Positions 1 to 8,328 of a stretch of 30,502 nucleotides of DNA are shown one piece after another. The notes beneath the pieces were generated by a model. That model was not told the DNA's origin, did not search any database, and was given only the letters and a program-made list of their open reading frames with translations. Source of the stretch: Tychonema litorale BBK16. GTDB taxonomy: Bacteria; Cyanobacteriota; Cyanobacteriia; Cyanobacteriales; Microcoleaceae. Numbering within the stretch: the stretch's first letter is position 1; every line of letters begins with the position of its first letter. The stretch covers positions 1 to 30,502 of the forward strand of contig NZ_JAKJHX010000035.1 in assembly GCF_021648855.1 (NCBI RefSeq), given 5' to 3'. Both the position numbers and the translations under genes were made by a program.

Positions 1-82
1 TTGCTTTCATTGTTTACTATTGTTTGATTGTTCTATTTTACCATGTATTGCTGATATAATTAACAGAAATGAAGAGAATTAA

Positions 83-120
83 AGCCGTCCTTCTAGGACG
101 GGGCTTCAGACCCAGTTTCT
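83..120. mobile_element. Possible end of an IS200/IS605-family element (remnant)
   Basis: The sequence contains a perfect 7-bp stem CCGTCCT/AGGACGG with a TCT loop (about 91-107), followed by GGGCTTCAGACCC. Hairpins of this look, directly followed by a GGGCTT-type tail, are common at the right end of IS200/IS605 elements in cyanobacteria, just after tnpB. No tnpA or tnpB reading frame is present in the window on either side, so at most this is a scar, or the element body lies before position 1. The resemblance is from memory of such ends, not from a search. Confidence 0.3.
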
Positions 121-1090
121 TGGTGATGCATAATTCAACGATCCAAACCCGCCAAAGAATTGCAGTGGCTAGGTTGGCTGTAGCAAATAGACCCCTCCCA
201 ACTCAACTAGGAACTGGCGATGGAACTTATATAGAAGCCCTCGCTTATCCGATCGGAGATCTCACTTGCGAATATAATGCGCGGTCTAATTAGGGTTTGC
301 TGTGCCATTAACCCAGAAGGCCCCTGTCAATGTTGTGCGTATTACAAAGCCCAAACTATTGACGTTCGCAATTAAAGGCTCTAGCTTATATAGGGGCTTG
401 TGTCTACGAATATTTGCGGATCTACTAATCATCAGTTAGTATGTACTTACGTGTTAGGGGTTTTGTTTAAAATTGTTTTGAGTTAGGAGCTTTAAGACCA
501 ACCACTTAAAACCTAGTTGATCGTTATTGCTAGCTTAGCTTTAACATCACTGGCAGATTCCCAAAACTATTGTTCTGCTTAAGTAAATTAACCCAGGAAA
601 ATCGCAAGTAGACCGATCGCAAATCTGCAAGCTACTTTCTCAAACAGATTATGGAAAGCTGATCAAAAAAATCCGAAGCATCTGCTTCAATGCAAAACCA
701 GAGAAAAGACTCTCCATTGAGTCTGAAAAGTTGTCCGTCTCTGACACTGTTGTGTTTTAGCGATCGCAATGTCGTAATCTCAAGCTTTGATTTATTTTTT
801 CATGGCTACACATGAATTTTGAACAAGCCACCGTCGATACAGGGTATGTGAATTTCAAGAAGATCAACACTCGCCAGCCACGGGTGAAATGTATACGGTA
901 GATCAAAAATCTCATGAAAAAGTTTTTGAGAATTCCTGTTATTGCCTATTCCCAGATGTAAAAGATCTGTGTTGGACAGATGCACTCGCAGACAGAGCAG
1001 ACGGAAAGCAAAAGACAAAACACAAAGCCATAGATCAAGCCTTGGGCTTCATCGTTTAAAACCTTGCTTCTAGTTTGGTGATAATTGCAA

Positions 1091-1113
1091 TGCTATCAAA
1101 TATCAAGATAGCA
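1091..1113. promoter_or_regulatory. Inverted repeat upstream of the DUF4347/RTX gene
   Basis: TGCTATC and GATAGCA form a perfect 7-bp inverted repeat separated by 9 nt, about 150 nt before the start codon at 1263. It could be an operator or a leader hairpin. No regulator can be assigned. Confidence 0.3.
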
Positions 1114-1262
1114 GGAATTTATGTTGATTTAAAATCAGTCAATTCATCACTGTCCCAGTCAAAATACCGAGTGTAAAACTGTGCAATTTAATTGTCTAAA
1201 TCTGAGATTATTTCGTTTTCAATAATTAGTGTGTTCTCTACAAATTGTGAGTTGATTAAATC

Positions 1263-4200
1263 ATGAAAGGCATCTACCAAAAACCTGTGTTTGCTACCCA
1301 ACAAGTCGGTGTCCCAACCGAAATCACAGACAAAAACCCTCGAATTGCAGCTACTAATATACTACTAAAAAATCTACTTTTTATCGATGCGAGAGTAGAA
1401 AATAAAGATCGCTTGGCCAGAGGGGTAACAGTCGGTACAGAGGTGTTTTTTGTCGATTCTATGCAGGATGGGGTCGAGCAAATTACTAGGATTTTGGCGA
1501 ATTGGAGCGATTTAGAAAGCGTTCAGATAGTTTCTCACGGTCGATCGGCAGGAGTGCAACTAGGGTCGATCGAACTTAACAGCGATAACATAGAAAGCTA
1601 CAGCTATTTGTTGCAGCAGTGGGGAAAATCCCTCGGCGAGAGAGGGGATATTTTGTTGTTGGGATGCAGTATCGCAGCAGGGGAGAGTGGTAAGGCTTTT
1701 GTGCGGAGACTGGGCGACATTACTGGTGCTGATATTGCAGCTTCCGATGATTTGACGGGGAGTGCAGCACTGGGCGGTGACTGGGAATTGGAATTTGCGA
1801 TCGGGCAAATAGAGGCTACTATCGCGATCGAACCAGAGGTGCGGGAAGCCTATAGTTACACCCTCGCAACATTGGTTGATGAGAGCTTCAGCAACGGTAC
1901 TGTTCTGGGGCCTTGGATCTACCGAGGAACTGAAGGGGCACTTTACGATTCCGCTAGCGGCATTCCAGCTAACTTGCAAGCTATCCCCGGCCTCACTGGC
2001 GGAACGGTATCCGGCATACTTCCAGGCTTAGGCGAGGATACTCCGGGCAATGGGGTTCTGAAATTCACTCCAGCAGTCCAAAACCGAGAGACTTTTGTCA
2101 TCTATAACAACCCCATTGCTGCGACTGGGGGGCTGAAGGTTCGTTTTAATTTCTTTGCCTATAACAGAGGTACTATGCCGGGGCCGGATGGTCTTCTGCT
2201 TGGTGCAGATGGTATTAGTTTTTTCCTGATTGACGGAACAGCTACCCCAACAAGGGCGGGAGGTTTTGGTGGTTCTCTGGGCTATGCTCAGAATACTAGA
2301 GTCAATTCACCGTCACCGGGTCTTAAAGGGGGTTATTTAGGTGTTGGATTGGATGAGTTTGGCAATTTTTCTAATCCCACAGCAGGGCGTGTGGGTGGTG
2401 TGGCAGCTTTGCCTGATTCCGTAGGGGTTAGAGGTAGGGAAAGCACGTCTTATCAATTTTTAACTAATGCTCAAATCGCGATCGGCATAGATAATAAGGA
2501 TGCCAGCGTTCGCACTGATGCTAAAAGAAGTGTCCAAATCATTTTGTCCCCGCCTTCTTCGCCAACGCCTAATCGTCTTGAGGTTTATTTTGATTTAAAT
2601 CAAAATGGTATTTTTGAGCCGGGCGAGACGGTGATTGTTATACCAGATCTGGTGTCAGTAAATGGGGCAGTTCCATCTACCTTTAAGTTTGGCTTTGCTG
2701 CTGCGACGGGGGGGCACACGAATGTTCATGAAATCAGCGATGTAATTGTTGAAACTATAGATGCGCCTACACTTGTTGCTGATGTTTCTATTGTGAAAAC
2801 AGGGGCATTGTCTGCACGAGTTAGCAGCACGATTACTTACACAATTACTTCTACTAATAATGGGCCTAACGATGCTGAAAGTGTATTAATTCAAGATCCA
2901 TTGCCTGTGGGCTTGGATTTCATTAGCGCTGATAATAATGGTGTATATGATCCTAGTACGCGGACTGTTACTTGGCCGGCGATCGCAACTTTAGCCAATC
3001 AAGCCAGCACCATCCGTACTATCACGGCGAGAGTTCTGCCAACATTAAACACAACTTTAACTAATGCTGCGTTTAGTAGTTCTAGCACTTTTGACCCGAA
3101 TAAAGCTAACAACAATGGTTCGCAAAATATCTCTCAAGTCCAAACTAGCGTTATTAATGTCGCTGACCTTGTGACGACTAAGGTGGGGCCTAATAATGCT
3201 GCACCTGGTGAAGTAGTTAGTTACACGATCGCGACACGCAATATTGGGCCAAGCACAGCAGATAATGTGACCATTACCGACAGCATTATTCCTGGTTTAA
3301 CGGGTGTCAGTGTATCGGATCTAGGAACTTATAACACGACGACTGGGATTGTGACTTTCCCGGCTGTCAGCTTGGCTAATGCTGCTAGCACAAATCGTAC
3401 TATCAGCTTTGTGGCACCCAATTCTGGCACTGTCAGTAACACAGCAAGAAGTACGTCATCTACTTTAGACCCTATTCCTGAGAACAATAATGGCACTGCA
3501 CCGGGTTCTCAAGTGAGCACTACTCTGACACCTAGTGCTGATGTCATTACTACCAAAAGTGGGTTTACGAATGCTACTGAGGGTTCGATAGTTAGTTACA
3601 CAATTACTACACGCAATATCGGGCCAAGCACAGCAAATAATGTCACGATTACTGACAGTATTATTCCGGGATTGACGGGAGTTACGGCATCAAATGAGGG
3701 GACTTATGACGCTACGACTGGAGTGGTGACTTGGCCTCCTGTGGCGATCGACAATGCTACTACGGTACTTCGGACGATCGGCTTCGTCACGCCAACCACC
3801 CTGACTGCAATCAGCAACACGGCAAAAAGTACCTCTGTCACTGCCGACCCCAACATCAACAATAATAATGGTTCCGAACCAAGTGCGACGGTGACTACGA
3901 CTGTCACGCAAACACCTACGCCAATACCTACGCCAACACCTACGCCGATCCCGATACCAATACCTACGCCGACACCGATTCTGCCACCCAACCAACCCCC
4001 GATCGCGAACATCGGCAATACCACAATACCGCCCAAAAGCAGCATACCCGTCAGTGGACTAGGAGGAACAGACCCAGACGGAACGATTGTTTCGTTCACT
4101 ATTAATACTCTGCCTTCCAGCAACCAAGGTGTGTTATTCCTGGGGAATCCAAGTCAGGGAGTGCGGGTAACACCTGGTCAAGTTCTGACACCGAATCAAA

Positions 4201-6986
4201 TTAGCCAGTTGTTTTTCGAGTCGGGAGTAGGTTTCACGGGGGCAAGCTTTACTTATAGCAGCCAGGACGATCGCGGTAGCAGCAGTTCGGCATCTGAAGT
4301 TTCTCTAAGTTTACCGAAGTTCAACGAACCGCCAATACCTGTCAACACCGATACTTCGGTGAAGCCGAACGCTACCGTCAAACTCTCTGGACTCAAGGCC
4401 AACGACTCGGACGACTCGATCGCCTCTTATACCATCAATAGCCTTCCCGCAACCAACCAAGGCACCCTCTTCTTAGACGATCCAACCAAGGGCGGAGTAG
4501 CGATTACAGCGGGTAAAGTGCTGACGACTGATCAAATCAACCAGCTATTTTTTCAAGCAAAACCCAATTTCGTCGGGGCTAGTTTGACCTACAGCGCCAC
4601 AGACAGCCGGGGTGCTATCAGTCCCGCCCCTGCTACAGCAAGCCTGTTACCGCTTCCGGTTAACCAACCACCCGTCACCAACAACTCTAGTGTGAGTTTG
4701 TTCCCGGACAGTATTCTCAAAATCTCTGGATTGGGAGGAACCGATGCTGATGGCCAGGTGGTTTCTTACACGATAAATACTGTGTTGCCACCCAAGGAAG
4801 GTACATTGTTCCTGGGCAATCCGACAAGTGGCGGAGTGCCGATTACCTTCGGTCAAGTTTTGACCCCGGCTCAAATTACTGAGGTATTTTTTCAGTCTAG
4901 TAGTAGTTTTACGGGAGCAAATTTCACTTATACCGCTACGGACAACGTCGGCGATAGCAGTTCCGCCGTGGGTATTGTCTCTGGCCTGACGCGGTTCGTT
5001 AACCCACCTACGCCAACACCTGCACCGACACCTGCACCGACACCTCCGCCAACACCTACGCCTGCACCAACACCTGCGCCAATACCAACGCCAACACCTG
5101 CGCCAATACCTACGCCTTTACCGATACCGATACCGATATCGATACCAACACCTGCGCCAACGCCGACACCTGCAACAACACCGACGCCAACATCAACAAG
5201 CTTATTTATCCCAATCCCAGTATCGGAAGCAGATACAGGTTGTGGTTGTCAACCTCTGCCCTTGTTGCCTGCACTAAGATTTATGCCGCCACAACGGCGG
5301 CCAAGTCTCAACTTTGAGTCAAATGCCACAGAGTCGATTAATATCCAAAAAAGTCTCCTCGGCACTCCTGGAAATGATTATTTAACCGGTTCTGATGCTA
5401 ATGAACTGTTTGTTTCTTTCCGTGGAGACGATACAGTTTTGGGGGAAGGTGGGTCAGATATTGTATTCGGCGATCGACAACAAGATTTTATCGCTGCCGG
5501 AAGAGGTAATGATATCGTTTATGCCGGCAAGGAAAATGATGTTGTGTTCGGAGGTAAAGATGCCGATCGCATTTTTGGCGATCGCAATTCTGACACACTT
5601 TATGGTAACAGTGGCCTCGACACGATCGTCGGTGACAATGGTAACAACATTGCTCTCACTGCTAATGACGGCGACTTGATTTTTGGTGGTGAAGGTGCTG
5701 ATGCGATCGCTAGCAATCAAGGTAATGACACCGTTTACGGAGGCAAAGGTGCTGATATCGCCTTTGGTGGCAAGGGCAATGAGGTGATTTGGGGCGATCG
5801 GGGTGGGGATACTTTGTTGGGTGACAACGGAGACGATTCGCTGTTTGGCGATGCCTTCAACTCTCTGCTAACTGACTCTGACGGGCGAGATTTGCTGCTT
5901 GGGGGAGGCGGGAATGATTTGCTGAATGGTCAGGAAGATGATGATACTTTGGTTGGTGGTAGCGGCCGCGATTTGGTGTTTGGAGGCAAAGGAGGCGATC
6001 GTATTTACGGCGAAACCGACTCTGACACTCTCTACGGCGGCAGAGGTTCTGACACGATAGTCGGCGACTACGGTAGCACTGTTCGTAGCAACATGGCTAC
6101 AAACGAAAGCGACTTAATTTTCGGCAATGACAATAACGATGTCATCGGCGGTGGCTGCGGTGAGGATACCATTTTGGCTGGCAAGGGTAATGACTTAGTT
6201 TATGGCGGCAAAGATCATGACATGATTTGGGGCGAACTCGGTGCTGATACGATAGTTGGCGATGAGGGGGATGATTCGCTTTATGGTGGTTTGCAAAACC
6301 AGTTAGTGTCTGATATTGATGGCCGCGATTTGTTGTTTGGGGCAGACGGGAACGACTTCCTGAATGGTGGTGAGTCTTCAGACTCTCTGAGTGGGGGTTT
6401 TGGTAATGATATTGTTCAAGGTGGCAATGATGATGATTTGGCCCACGGTGATGCTGGTAATGACTTACTATACGGTGATGACGGCAGTGATATTTTGTGT
6501 GGCGATGATGGTAATGATACCATTTTTGGGGATGAGGGTAATAACGGCGAATCTGTAGGTGCGATCGGGAAACAAGACTGCATCAACGGCGGTAGTGGCG
6601 ATGACTTGCTTTATGGCAATGAAGGGCAAGATACTCTCAACGGCGATGGCGGCAACGATACTCTTTACGGAGGGAAAGATCACGACATTCTCAATGGAGG
6701 CGCAGGAGATGACTGGCTTTGTGGCGACGAGGGGGATGATACTTTAATTGGGGGTATTGGAAGCGATCGATTCGTCTTAGGTAGCCACACTGGTAGCGAT
6801 ACAGTTCTCAATTTTGAAGTAGGAGTTGACAAGTTTGCCCTGGCTGGTGGACTGAGTTTCCAACAGTTGAAAATTAGTCAAACTGGGAGTGAATTCTTAC
6901 TACAATTAGCTGGAACCAATCAAGTTTTGGCTAAGGTAATGGGGGCTAACAATTTAATTACAGCGTCCGATTTCCTTTCAGTTTAA
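1263..6986 (+). CDS. DUF4347 / lectin-like / DUF11 / RTX mosaic surface or secreted protein
   Basis: 1907-residue modular protein. Residues about 35-200 are a DUF4347 domain, with SHG at 91-93, LLLGC ending at C135, and GGDWELE at 171-177. About 203-500 resembles an L-type lectin fold (DGISFFL, GGSLGY, GLDEFGN). Three DUF11 repeats start near 506, 634 and 759. A Pro-Thr linker (about 884-908) leads to three repeats of roughly 112 residues starting NQPP/NEPP near 910, 1021 and 1134, probably Ig/cadherin-like. A second Pro-Thr linker covers about 1249-1315. RTX nonapeptides (GGxGxDxxx type) fill about 1367-1836, ending in a 70-residue cap with FVLGSHTGSDTVLNF. There is no N-terminal signal peptide; RTX tails are typical of type I secretion, so export to the surface or medium is inferred. 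The likely role is adhesion or matrix binding, but ligand and partner are unknown. The ATG at 1263 has no clear Shine-Dalgarno sequence and shares ATTAAATC-ATG with the paralogue at 23410. Confidence 0.9.
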   Translation: MKGIYQKPVFATQQVGVPTEITDKNPRIAATNILLKNLLFIDARVENKDRLARGVTVGTEVFFVDSMQDGVEQITRILANWSDLESVQIVSHGRSAGVQLGSIELNSDNIESYSYLLQQWGKSLGERGDILLLGCSIAAGESGKAFVRRLGDITGADIAASDDLTGSAALGGDWELEFAIGQIEATIAIEPEVREAYSYTLATLVDESFSNGTVLGPWIYRGTEGALYDSASGIPANLQAIPGLTGGTVSGILPGLGEDTPGNGVLKFTPAVQNRETFVIYNNPIAATGGLKVRFNFFAYNRGTMPGPDGLLLGADGISFFLIDGTATPTRAGGFGGSLGYAQNTRVNSPSPGLKGGYLGVGLDEFGNFSNPTAGRVGGVAALPDSVGVRGRESTSYQFLTNAQIAIGIDNKDASVRTDAKRSVQIILSPPSSPTPNRLEVYFDLNQNGIFEPGETVIVIPDLVSVNGAVPSTFKFGFAAATGGHTNVHEISDVIVETIDAPTLVADVSIVKTGALSARVSSTITYTITSTNNGPNDAESVLIQDPLPVGLDFISADNNGVYDPSTRTVTWPAIATLANQASTIRTITARVLPTLNTTLTNAAFSSSSTFDPNKANNNGSQNISQVQTSVINVADLVTTKVGPNNAAPGEVVSYTIATRNIGPSTADNVTITDSIIPGLTGVSVSDLGTYNTTTGIVTFPAVSLANAASTNRTISFVAPNSGTVSNTARSTSSTLDPIPENNNGTAPGSQVSTTLTPSADVITTKSGFTNATEGSIVSYTITTRNIGPSTANNVTITDSIIPGLTGVTASNEGTYDATTGVVTWPPVAIDNATTVLRTIGFVTPTTLTAISNTAKSTSVTADPNINNNNGSEPSATVTTTVTQTPTPIPTPTPTPIPIPIPTPTPILPPNQPPIANIGNTTIPPKSSIPVSGLGGTDPDGTIVSFTINTLPSSNQGVLFLGNPSQGVRVTPGQVLTPNQISQLFFESGVGFTGASFTYSSQDDRGSSSSASEVSLSLPKFNEPPIPVNTDTSVKPNATVKLSGLKANDSDDSIASYTINSLPATNQGTLFLDDPTKGGVAITAGKVLTTDQINQLFFQAKPNFVGASLTYSATDSRGAISPAPATASLLPLPVNQPPVTNNSSVSLFPDSILKISGLGGTDADGQVVSYTINTVLPPKEGTLFLGNPTSGGVPITFGQVLTPAQITEVFFQSSSSFTGANFTYTATDNVGDSSSAVGIVSGLTRFVNPPTPTPAPTPAPTPPPTPTPAPTPAPIPTPTPAPIPTPLPIPIPISIPTPAPTPTPATTPTPTSTSLFIPIPVSEADTGCGCQPLPLLPALRFMPPQRRPSLNFESNATESINIQKSLLGTPGNDYLTGSDANELFVSFRGDDTVLGEGGSDIVFGDRQQDFIAAGRGNDIVYAGKENDVVFGGKDADRIFGDRNSDTLYGNSGLDTIVGDNGNNIALTANDGDLIFGGEGADAIASNQGNDTVYGGKGADIAFGGKGNEVIWGDRGGDTLLGDNGDDSLFGDAFNSLLTDSDGRDLLLGGGGNDLLNGQEDDDTLVGGSGRDLVFGGKGGDRIYGETDSDTLYGGRGSDTIVGDYGSTVRSNMATNESDLIFGNDNNDVIGGGCGEDTILAGKGNDLVYGGKDHDMIWGELGADTIVGDEGDDSLYGGLQNQLVSDIDGRDLLFGADGNDFLNGGESSDSLSGGFGNDIVQGGNDDDLAHGDAGNDLLYGDDGSDILCGDDGNDTIFGDEGNNGESVGAIGKQDCINGGSGDDLLYGNEGQDTLNGDGGNDTLYGGKDHDILNGGAGDDWLCGDEGDDTLIGGIGSDRFVLGSHTGSDTVLNFEVGVDKFALAGGLSFQQLKISQTGSEFLLQLAGTNQVLAKVMGANNLITASDFLSV
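3909..3984 (+). repeat. Low-complexity Pro-Thr linker repeat
   Basis: Short tandem DNA repeats of the CCTACGCCAACA type encode a PTPxPTP linker between the DUF11 repeats and the Ig-like repeats of the 1907-residue protein. This kind of repeat can change length by slippage. Confidence 0.8.
5006..5205 (+). repeat. Second Pro-Thr linker repeat
   Basis: A 200-nt tract of CCAACACCTGCG-like units encodes an Ala/Pro/Thr/Ile-rich linker between the Ig-like repeats and the RTX tail. A very similar linker stands in the same relative place in the second DUF4347 protein (19184-19386). Confidence 0.8.
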
Positions 6987-7038
6987 ATCCAGAATAGAAA
7001 TTAACTGATATCAATTCTGGTTGCACCGGAATGATAGA

Positions 7039-7100
7039 GGACACGGCAGTGCCGTTTCCCTACGCCAGATTAATTGTAGGGACACGGCACTGCCGTGTCC
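7039..7100. repeat. Pair of REP-like palindromes (GGACACGGCA/TGCCGTGTCC family)
   Basis: Two copies of a 21-bp near-palindrome, 7039-7059 and 7080-7100, lie between the convergent ends of the RTX gene and the sacsin-like unit. The arms are GGACACGGCA and TGCCGTGTCC around one central base; the first copy has one mismatch. The same element recurs at 18220-18319 and 29736-29798. Position at gene ends suggests a mobile REP/MITE-like element; a terminator effect is possible but not shown. Confidence 0.85.
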
Positions 7101-7148
7101 TCTCCTCATTTCGGGTAATATTAATTCCGATGCAACTTCTATTAAATA

Positions 7149-8318
7149 TCAAAAAGCGCCCCAATAAATAGAAGAATCGCCCTCAGCATTTCTCGCTGTT
7201 TTACTAACATTATCCACTTGATTTTCCAGTTCAGGAGCAGTAACAAGCGATGGTAAAGACCTAATTCGCAACTCATTTAGCAAACTGTGAATATGACGCG
7301 GCTCAGCATCAATAATACTCGCTAGTGGAAGCAAATTTTTAACTGCATATTGTCCGAGCCGATCGTTAATACTTTCTGCTAAATACGATAACATAATATA
7401 TCTGCTAGCGCTACTAATAATATGAAAAGTTTTATTAAACTCATCGAAGTATTGAGTGCCTGGTATATCTGTGCCAATGCGGGTTTCATCACTCAAAAAT
7501 AAGTCTACATTAATTTGACTAGCCGCCGAAACTGTAGCTTTAGCCAGCCAGATTAAATCTAAAATTGGTTCAGATTCGCGATCGTGAAAAATCAACCGCT
7601 GCAAACCCGATCGCAATTCGGACGAATTCAAGGTATTTTGCCATTCTAGACACCAATCGCAGCTTTTTGTGTTGCGGGCGAGTTTTACCGTTGTCGGGCG
7701 TTCTATTGCATCTTTCAGCAAAGAAAGACAGCCAACCTCCAAGGCAAATTTGGCAGAAATTGAATCGTGCAGTATCCGGTTGGAGTCAATATAATCTTTG
7801 CGCCAATGTGCATCCGGTATCAAAACTTTTTCACTCGAACAAAGCGTGTTGTTTGCAGTAAGAATCGGTATATTTTTAACTGCAACTCCCTCTAAAAATT
7901 GTTGGGATTCCAGGCGGTTGAGTACCTGAATCACACAGTTTTTGTCCGCTTCATTTAAACAGGTGTTGCCGTACTCTGCTGATAGTTCAGTGAGGAAATC
8001 CAAGTAGTCTTGTACAGCGGGCGAGATTCTTTGTCCTAACAACTGATAAACTTCGGAATGGCAATTAGAAATCGGTATAGTTGTGCGGCGATTTCCGAAA
8101 AAAGCAACATCATCTAAAAAAGCGTGTTTTGGTTGCCAAAACTTGGCGGTAGACTCATCCCACAGACATTCGCGGTGAGCAAATCGCTCTTGAATTTTCC
8201 GCTTGCGATCGCCCAAAACACCACCTTTTACCAAAGTATCATAAAAATACTTGTAAATCGCATTTACTGATTCTACTTGTGTCTTTTGATTGTTGGATAA
8301 TTTAATTTCAACTGTCAT
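7149..8318 (-). CDS. Probable C-terminal chain of a split sacsin-like protein
   Basis: 389-residue soluble protein with no signal peptide or membrane segment. I do not recognise a catalytic domain. Its start lies 4 nt after the stop of the sacsin-like ATPase gene, so the two are co-transcribed and probably translationally coupled. The N-terminal text (NAIYKYFYDTL, followed by a segment with FAHRECLWDE and FWQPKHAFLDD) looks like the w-x-x-P/'damage' segments that follow the ATPase region in sacsin-type proteins, so it reads as the continuation of the upstream chain. A +1 slip at CTT-TGA (8323-8328) would fuse both into one chain of about 1550 residues. A CxxC pair (CDWC) lies in the second half. 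Function unknown; an independent partner subunit is the alternative. Confidence 0.7.
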   Translation of the reverse strand: MTVEIKLSNNQKTQVESVNAIYKYFYDTLVKGGVLGDRKRKIQERFAHRECLWDESTAKFWQPKHAFLDDVAFFGNRRTTIPISNCHSEVYQLLGQRISPAVQDYLDFLTELSAEYGNTCLNEADKNCVIQVLNRLESQQFLEGVAVKNIPILTANNTLCSSEKVLIPDAHWRKDYIDSNRILHDSISAKFALEVGCLSLLKDAIERPTTVKLARNTKSCDWCLEWQNTLNSSELRSGLQRLIFHDRESEPILDLIWLAKATVSAASQINVDLFLSDETRIGTDIPGTQYFDEFNKTFHIISSASRYIMLSYLAESINDRLGQYAVKNLLPLASIIDAEPRHIHSLLNELRIRSLPSLVTAPELENQVDNVSKTARNAEGDSSIYWGAF

Positions 8319-8322
8319 TTCT

Positions 8323-8328
8323 TCAAAG
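8323..8328 (-). promoter_or_regulatory. CTT-TGA junction: candidate +1 frameshift site or coupled stop/start
   Basis: On the minus strand the upstream gene ends ATA AAA CTT TGA, and the next gene begins at ATG 8318 in the +1 frame. CUU-UGA is the slip site used in bacterial prfB. Slipping one base would read CTT, then GAA GAA ATG, with no stop, joining the two frames. The SD-like stimulator that prfB carries just upstream is not visible here, so this may instead be simple stop/start coupling, or a natural or assembly indel. Confidence 0.4.

Larger units (their letters stand above)
1..1262. other. Long non-coding stretch upstream of the first large gene
   Basis: No reading frame in this stretch looks like a real protein; the open frames at 69-293 (+) and 806-1018 (-) have no recognisable domain. 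What can be seen is a GC-rich hairpin at 88-108, listed separately, small hairpins such as GAAGCA/TGCTTC near 675-690 and AGACTC/GAGTCT near 708-725, one GCGATCGC-type site near 760, and an inverted repeat at 1091-1113 ahead of the large gene. The region is AT-rich towards 1263 and probably holds the promoter and leader of that gene, but no convincing -35/-10 pair could be fixed by eye. Confidence 0.6.

Noticed and set aside
69..293. 74-codon frame, and a Cys-rich 32-codon frame just after it (about 278-376)
   Set aside because: No domain, no clear ribosome site, and the first runs through the hairpin at 88-108. Kept only as possible remains of an element end.
806..1018. 70-codon minus-strand frame
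   Set aside because: No recognisable motif, unusual composition, and no ribosome site; probably chance.
5361..6770. RTX region considered as a pore-forming toxin
   Set aside because: There is no hydrophobic pore domain, acylation site or hlyC/B/D neighbour. RTX repeats alone mark Ca2+-dependent secretion and occur in many adhesins and enzymes.
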